Shown: positions 6,459-10,304 of the stretch, piece after piece
Layout: every line of letters starts with the position of its first letter
Numbering within the stretch: position 1 is the first letter of the stretch
Source: a bacterium
GTDB taxonomy: Bacteria > AUK180
Reading direction: 5' to 3'
DNA: 10,304 bases
Assembly (NCBI GenBank): GCA_021162505.1
Contig: JAGGYO010000314.1
Location: 1-10,304, forward strand
The notes under the pieces: model-generated
The model's input: only the letters and a program-made list of their open reading frames with translations
Told to the model about the DNA's origin: nothing
The model's database searches: none
Translations under genes and position numbers: made by a program

Positions 6459-7324
6459 CTATATAAATACCTTTCATTAATAAAAATATTATTAAGTCTA
6501 AAAACATTTTTTATCAAAACCTCATACTCTGCATTTATCCGATTTTGCAATATTGCGCGTTTGATTGCTTCTTTAGCGTCGATCAATGGAATATACTTGG
6601 CTTTTCTTTTCTTAGTTACCCAGAATATCTGATAACCGTATGTGGTCTTCTTTGGCTTGGAGATGCGTCCAACTCTAATATGAAAAACGATTGCCTCCAA
6701 TTCTTCGGGAAGGTCTCCATGCTCTATCCATCCCAAATTACCACCATTAGAAGAATAGGGAGGGTTATTATAGATCTTTGAATATTCTATGAATTTATTT
6801 TTTTTGCTTTGTAGTTCTTTATAGATCTTAATGCTGTTTTCCTTATTCTTAAAAAGTAGCTGCGCGACGAGAACAGCTTCCTTTTTGTAAAACTTATTAG
6901 TATTCTCACCATAATAATTTTTTATTTCTTCTGATGATATATCAAAGTTCATACTCGCTTTTTGCTTTAAGAAATGATGCAGCATGTAAATATTGTTCAA
7001 TATTTTTTTTGTTTCATCATTATTGATATTCCCTAATTGTTCGAAAATAACTTTGGTTTCAGTATCAGACAAAGTAATATTCTTCAATTCTTCTGATATT
7101 ACCCTATCAATGATCAAATTCACCAGCAATTTTCGCTTGACTTCCGGAGAATAAGTTACTATATCTCGATCACCGTAATAATCAAGGAATTCCTTTTCAT
7201 AGATCGGACTATTATTGATCTTAGCAATAACGATCTGTTTGTCTTGATCTTTTGGTCGGTTATTACAATTTCCAATAAAGAAAATGAGGATAAATAGCAA
7301 TCCTATTGCTTCTTGTCCTTTCAT
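6455..7324 (-). CDS. SurA/PrsA-like parvulin foldase, probable lipoprotein
   Basis: This is a probable extracytoplasmic chaperone or peptidyl-prolyl isomerase for exported proteins. The N-terminus is a signal sequence: a Lys, a hydrophobic stretch (8-17) and a lipobox-like FIGNC ending at Cys20. Asn just before the Cys is atypical, so lipidation is likely but not certain. Residues 31-145 resemble the SurA/PrsA N-terminal helical chaperone region (AKINNSPIYEKEFLDYY). Residues about 148-239 are a parvulin domain, shown by GGNLGWIEHGDLPEELE (194-210) and YGYQIFWV (229-236). The two His residues usual in active parvulins appear as Gln155 (AQLLF) and Gln232 (YQIFWV), so it may act mainly as a chaperone. 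The ATG at 7324 lies 17 bases after mfd and has no clear Shine-Dalgarno. The stop overlaps the next start as ATGA. The family call is firm; client proteins are unknown. Confidence 0.88.
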   Translation of the reverse strand: MKGQEAIGLLFILIFFIGNCNNRPKDQDKQIVIAKINNSPIYEKEFLDYYGDRDIVTYSPEVKRKLLVNLIIDRVISEELKNITLSDTETKVIFEQLGNINNDETKKILNNIYMLHHFLKQKASMNFDISSEEIKNYYGENTNKFYKKEAVLVAQLLFKNKENSIKIYKELQSKKNKFIEYSKIYNNPPYSSNGGNLGWIEHGDLPEELEAIVFHIRVGRISKPKKTTYGYQIFWVTKKRKAKYIPLIDAKEAIKRAILQNRINAEYEVLIKNVFRLNNIFINERYLYR

Positions 7325-7341
7325 AACTAAATTATAAAGAA

Positions 7342-10304
7342 TTATACCAAATTTTTCAAGATTTTTTTCAAAGTTTTTAATATATCGTCGGTTGCTATGC
7401 TTAATTTTACAAAATTAGTACCTGCAATAACATCTACCCTATAGATCTTTTTTAAAACTCTATACAAGAGTTTGGGGTTTTCCAGATAAAAGATAAGAAA
7501 GTCATTTTTATGAGATATTTTCTTAATATTAAGTATATTGGCTGCTATTTTAATCCATTGAAACTCAATAAGCGGGAGAATATGTTCAAAAGCCGAAGAA
7601 TAGTAGGTAGAGACATTTTGTTGTATTTTTGATAATTCATTAAGATCATCTGTTTTTATTATATCAAGATAGAGCTTTTGTCTTTCTACATTTCCCGGGA
7701 CCGATTCACTCGAAATAAACGGAAAGAATCCAAGGTCCATAATGGTTTCGGGAACAATAACATCAGTATTTTTCATTTTTTCCACCAGGACAGAAAGGAT
7801 CTTCATATACATTCCTAATCCAATATTAGCAACCTTACCCCATTGTCTAACGCCTAATAGATTTCCTATTCCTCGGATCTCAATATCTTTCATTGCTAAT
7901 GCATAACCGGAACCAAGCTCTTGATATTGCCGGATATATGCCAAGCGTTTCAATGCGGCTGAGGGAAGAGAGTCAAAAGAATCAACGAATATATAGGCGA
8001 AAGCCTGTCTAAAAGATCTACCGATACGCCCTCTTAATTGATATAATTGTGCTAGTCCGAAATTTTCGCCTCTATTAATGATCATTGTATTCACATTGGG
8101 AAGATCAATACCTATTTCAATGATCGTTGTTGATAAGAGAAGGTCATAATTTCCTCTTTTAAATTGCAGCATACCCTCTTCTAATTCCTTGGCTGAAAGC
8201 CTGCCATGCAAGATTTTAATGCGTAATTGCGGGATATATTCCTTTAGAAGTTTTTCGATTTTTGCTAATTCCGAGATATTGTTATGAATGAAGAATATCT
8301 GCCCGCCTCTTTTTAACTCCTCCAAGATCGCGCTTTTTACAATATTGGGGTTAAATATATTAACAAATGTTTTTATGGGTATGCGCCCCTGCGGGGGTGT
8401 CCGAATTATTGAAATTGGCCTTATTTCCGATAAGGAGAAGTAAAGTGTTCTTGGAATAGGCGTTGCGGTCATTGTCAATGTATCAATATTATTCTTCATC
8501 AATCGGATCTTTTCCTTGTGCTTTACACCGAATCTTTGTTCTTCGTCAATTATGAGAAGCCCTAAATTGGAAAAATGACTTTCATCGGAGAGTATCTTAT
8601 GGGTAGCAATGATAATGTCGATCTTTCCATTTGCCATATCTTTAAAAATATTGCCCACTTCTTTCCTTTTAACCATTCTTGACAGCATTGCAACATTAAT
8701 ACCATATTTTTCAAAACGGTTTTTAAATGTAATGTAATGCTGATCACACAGAATAGTTGTAGGGGTAAGAACGACGACCTGTCTCCCATCATAAACTGCT
8801 TTGAATGCCGCCTGTAGAGCAACTTCGGTTTTACCAAAACCCACATCACCCACTAATAGTCTATCCATGGGAATATCTTTTTCCATATCCTTTTTTATCT
8901 CATCAATTGTTGTTTTTTGATCCGGAGTGAGATCAAATTGAAAGTCCATTGCAAATGCTTTATGGATATCTTCATCTTCAGAAAATGAGATACCTTCTAT
9001 AATATTACGCTTTGCATACAATTTGGTGATCTCTATAAGCATTTTCTCCATATTCTTTTGTGCCTTGCTTTTTTTGACCTCCCAGGTGCCCTTATTTAAA
9101 GAATCCAAAACCGGAGGTATATCACTTCCCGAAATGTATTTATGTATATGCTCCACTTGCCCGGCAGGTAAATATAGTCGTTGATTATTCTTATACTCAA
9201 TAGTAAAATAATCACCATTTATCCCGGCGATGTTCTTGTTTTCAATACCCAGATACCTTCCCACTCCATATTCTTCATGAACTACATAATCAGCAACCTG
9301 GATATTCTTTAACTCTTCTTCAAAATATTTTGGGAACTTTGGTTTGAATATACCTTCCCCTGCTTTTTTAAATTCATGTTCCGACAAAAAAACAAGTTTT
9401 TCATTGGTTAAAATGAAATTTTGAAAGATATTCTTATGGATAAAATTTAATTTAGGTTTTTTCCTTTTTTTTAATACAATATTATTCAATATCTTTTCAT
9501 ATTTTTTTATCTTGTTCTTATTTTTAATGAAAAAAAGTATCTCAAAATCCTTATCTACCCATTCCTCAAAATATTGGGCAAAAAGTGAGAGGTCTCGGGA
9601 AATATCAATAATTGGAGAAACATTTATGAAAAAGTCCATATTGGTATTGGCGGAAAACTCATAGATATGGATCAATTGCCTTCTTTGAATAAGTAATTGG
9701 CTTTTGTCAATGGGGCTTTTGGGAAGAATATCTATTTCCTGTTCTTTTAAAAAAGCAATGCGTTTTTTAATGAGTTCAATAGAATCCAATATGACAATAT
9801 CTTTTTTATTAATGATCTCGAGAAATAATTTTGTTTTTTTATATTTGAACTCTCTGGGAAATATATTTACCTGCTTAAAATATTTATTGGGTATTTGTCT
9901 TTCCCGATCATATGAATAGATCTTTTCCACTTCATCATCAAAGGTTTCGATCCTTATAGGTTCTTCCATTTGTTCCAAAAAAATATCCACGATGTCACCT
10001 CGAACAGAGTAATCGTTCTTTTCCCAGACACTTTCTTTTCTTTCATATCCATTGGTATTTAGAAATTTCAGGAATTTACTGCGAGAGAGAGATCCATTTT
10101 TTTCAATATTTAGAATATTCTTTTTTATTTCATGCTTTGCAGGGATATTTTTAAATAAAAGTTCAAAAGGTAAAATAACAAATTGAGGCCTTGCGGCATC
10201 ATAAAGATCAAGCAGTGCAGCCATTATCTCCCTATTATCGAAAGCATCTTTAAAGAATAATTGTTCTTCACCGGGAAATAATTCCATTAATAATTGCTTA
10301 TAAT
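7342..10304 (-). CDS. mfd: Transcription-repair coupling factor Mfd (5' end beyond window)
   Basis: Mfd is the ATP-driven DNA translocase that removes RNA polymerase stalled at DNA lesions and recruits UvrA for nucleotide excision repair. Residues are counted from the Met codon at 10287. Residues about 60-150 are the UvrB-like module (RGDIVDIF, then FDDEVEKI). Residues about 331-385 form the RNA-polymerase-interaction (CarD-like) domain, with VVHEEYGVGRYLGI and LYLP. The superfamily 2 helicase core has Walker A GDVGFGKT (480-487), DEEQ (581-584), TATPIPRT (607-614), TTIIEIGIDLPN (720-731) and QLRGRIGRS (750-758). A translocation/TRG-like segment with GYALAMKDIEIRG (794-806) and the C-terminal TRCF domain (about 845-920) follow. 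The frame stays open without a stop to the window edge, and the Met at 10287 has no ribosome binding site. That Met also aligns well inside known Mfd proteins, so roughly 70-150 N-terminal residues are probably outside the window. It ends 17 bases before the foldase gene. Identification is very secure. Confidence 0.98.
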   Translation of the reverse strand, partial: YKQLLMELFPGEEQLFFKDAFDNREIMAALLDLYDAARPQFVILPFELLFKNIPAKHEIKKNILNIEKNGSLSRSKFLKFLNTNGYERKESVWEKNDYSVRGDIVDIFLEQMEEPIRIETFDDEVEKIYSYDRERQIPNKYFKQVNIFPREFKYKKTKLFLEIINKKDIVILDSIELIKKRIAFLKEQEIDILPKSPIDKSQLLIQRRQLIHIYEFSANTNMDFFINVSPIIDISRDLSLFAQYFEEWVDKDFEILFFIKNKNKIKKYEKILNNIVLKKRKKPKLNFIHKNIFQNFILTNEKLVFLSEHEFKKAGEGIFKPKFPKYFEEELKNIQVADYVVHEEYGVGRYLGIENKNIAGINGDYFTIEYKNNQRLYLPAGQVEHIHKYISGSDIPPVLDSLNKGTWEVKKSKAQKNMEKMLIEITKLYAKRNIIEGISFSEDEDIHKAFAMDFQFDLTPDQKTTIDEIKKDMEKDIPMDRLLVGDVGFGKTEVALQAAFKAVYDGRQVVVLTPTTILCDQHYITFKNRFEKYGINVAMLSRMVKRKEVGNIFKDMANGKIDIIIATHKILSDESHFSNLGLLIIDEEQRFGVKHKEKIRLMKNNIDTLTMTATPIPRTLYFSLSEIRPISIIRTPPQGRIPIKTFVNIFNPNIVKSAILEELKRGGQIFFIHNNISELAKIEKLLKEYIPQLRIKILHGRLSAKELEEGMLQFKRGNYDLLLSTTIIEIGIDLPNVNTMIINRGENFGLAQLYQLRGRIGRSFRQAFAYIFVDSFDSLPSAALKRLAYIRQYQELGSGYALAMKDIEIRGIGNLLGVRQWGKVANIGLGMYMKILSVLVEKMKNTDVIVPETIMDLGFFPFISSESVPGNVERQKLYLDIIKTDDLNELSKIQQNVSTYYSSAFEHILPLIEFQWIKIAANILNIKKISHKNDFLIFYLENPKLLYRVLKKIYRVDVIAGTNFVKLSIATDDILKTLKKILKNLV

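Noticed and set aside
8562..8849. Second minus-strand frame within mfd
   Set aside because: It overlaps the helicase motifs of mfd in another frame and its translation shows no family features.
52..9919. Plus-strand open frames across the window (for example 3722-4024, 4261-4563, 5990-6253, 6363-6632)
   Set aside because: All lie opposite well-supported minus-strand genes, have low-complexity Phe/Ser/Ile-rich translations with no recognisable domain, and are explained by A+T-rich antisense sequence.
7342..10287. Treating the Met at 10287 as the true start of Mfd
   Set aside because: The frame is open to the window edge (Y-K-Q-L-L before the Met), there is no ribosome binding site, and the residues align inside known Mfd proteins rather than at their start.

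Overview
The window is a 10.3 kb stretch of A+T-rich bacterial DNA in which every gene I can support lies on the minus strand, packed end to end with almost no intergenic space. Read in transcription order (right to left) the genes are: mfd (its start lies beyond the right edge), a parvulin/SurA-type foldase, an unrecognised 144-residue protein, a 997-residue membrane protein with a beta-propeller and TPRs, truA, a membrane-anchored coiled-coil protein with a chemoreceptor-like tip, and an ABC-type solute-binding protein. Three junctions are 4-base ATGA overlaps, one is a 20-base overlap, and the remaining gaps are 17 and at most 58 bases. One polycistronic unit is the simplest reading. I see no convincing promoter, terminator, RNA gene, mobile element or CRISPR array.

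Organism: the low G+C, A/T-ending codons, a solute-binding protein with a cleavable signal but no lipobox, and a SurA-like foldase next to mfd all point to a diderm (two-membrane) bacterium. The relaxed lipobox and the TPR/propeller protein would suit a spirochaete or a poorly characterised candidate phylum, but nothing here fixes the lineage.

Region by region: 7342-10304 is the transcription-repair coupling helicase Mfd. 6455-7324 and 6024-6458 encode a probable envelope foldase and a small cysteine-containing protein translationally coupled to it. 3034-6027 encodes a protein with six calcium-loop-like propeller repeats and TPRs outside the membrane, one membrane helix, then an acidic linker and more TPRs inside the cell; the layout recalls FimV, although the extracytoplasmic domain differs. 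2298-3053 is the tRNA pseudouridine synthase TruA. 1160-2239 and 48-1163 are a coupled pair: a cytoplasmic signalling-type coiled coil anchored in the membrane and a UgpB/MalE-like binding protein.

The two housekeeping genes (mfd, truA) look ordinary. The interest lies in the envelope and sensory genes among them: a degenerate methyl-accepting-protein hairpin with no HAMP or sensor domain, translationally linked to a solute-binding protein with no transporter gene visible, and downstream of a large membrane-spanning propeller/TPR protein. A joint sensory or cell-envelope role is an inference from order and coupling only.
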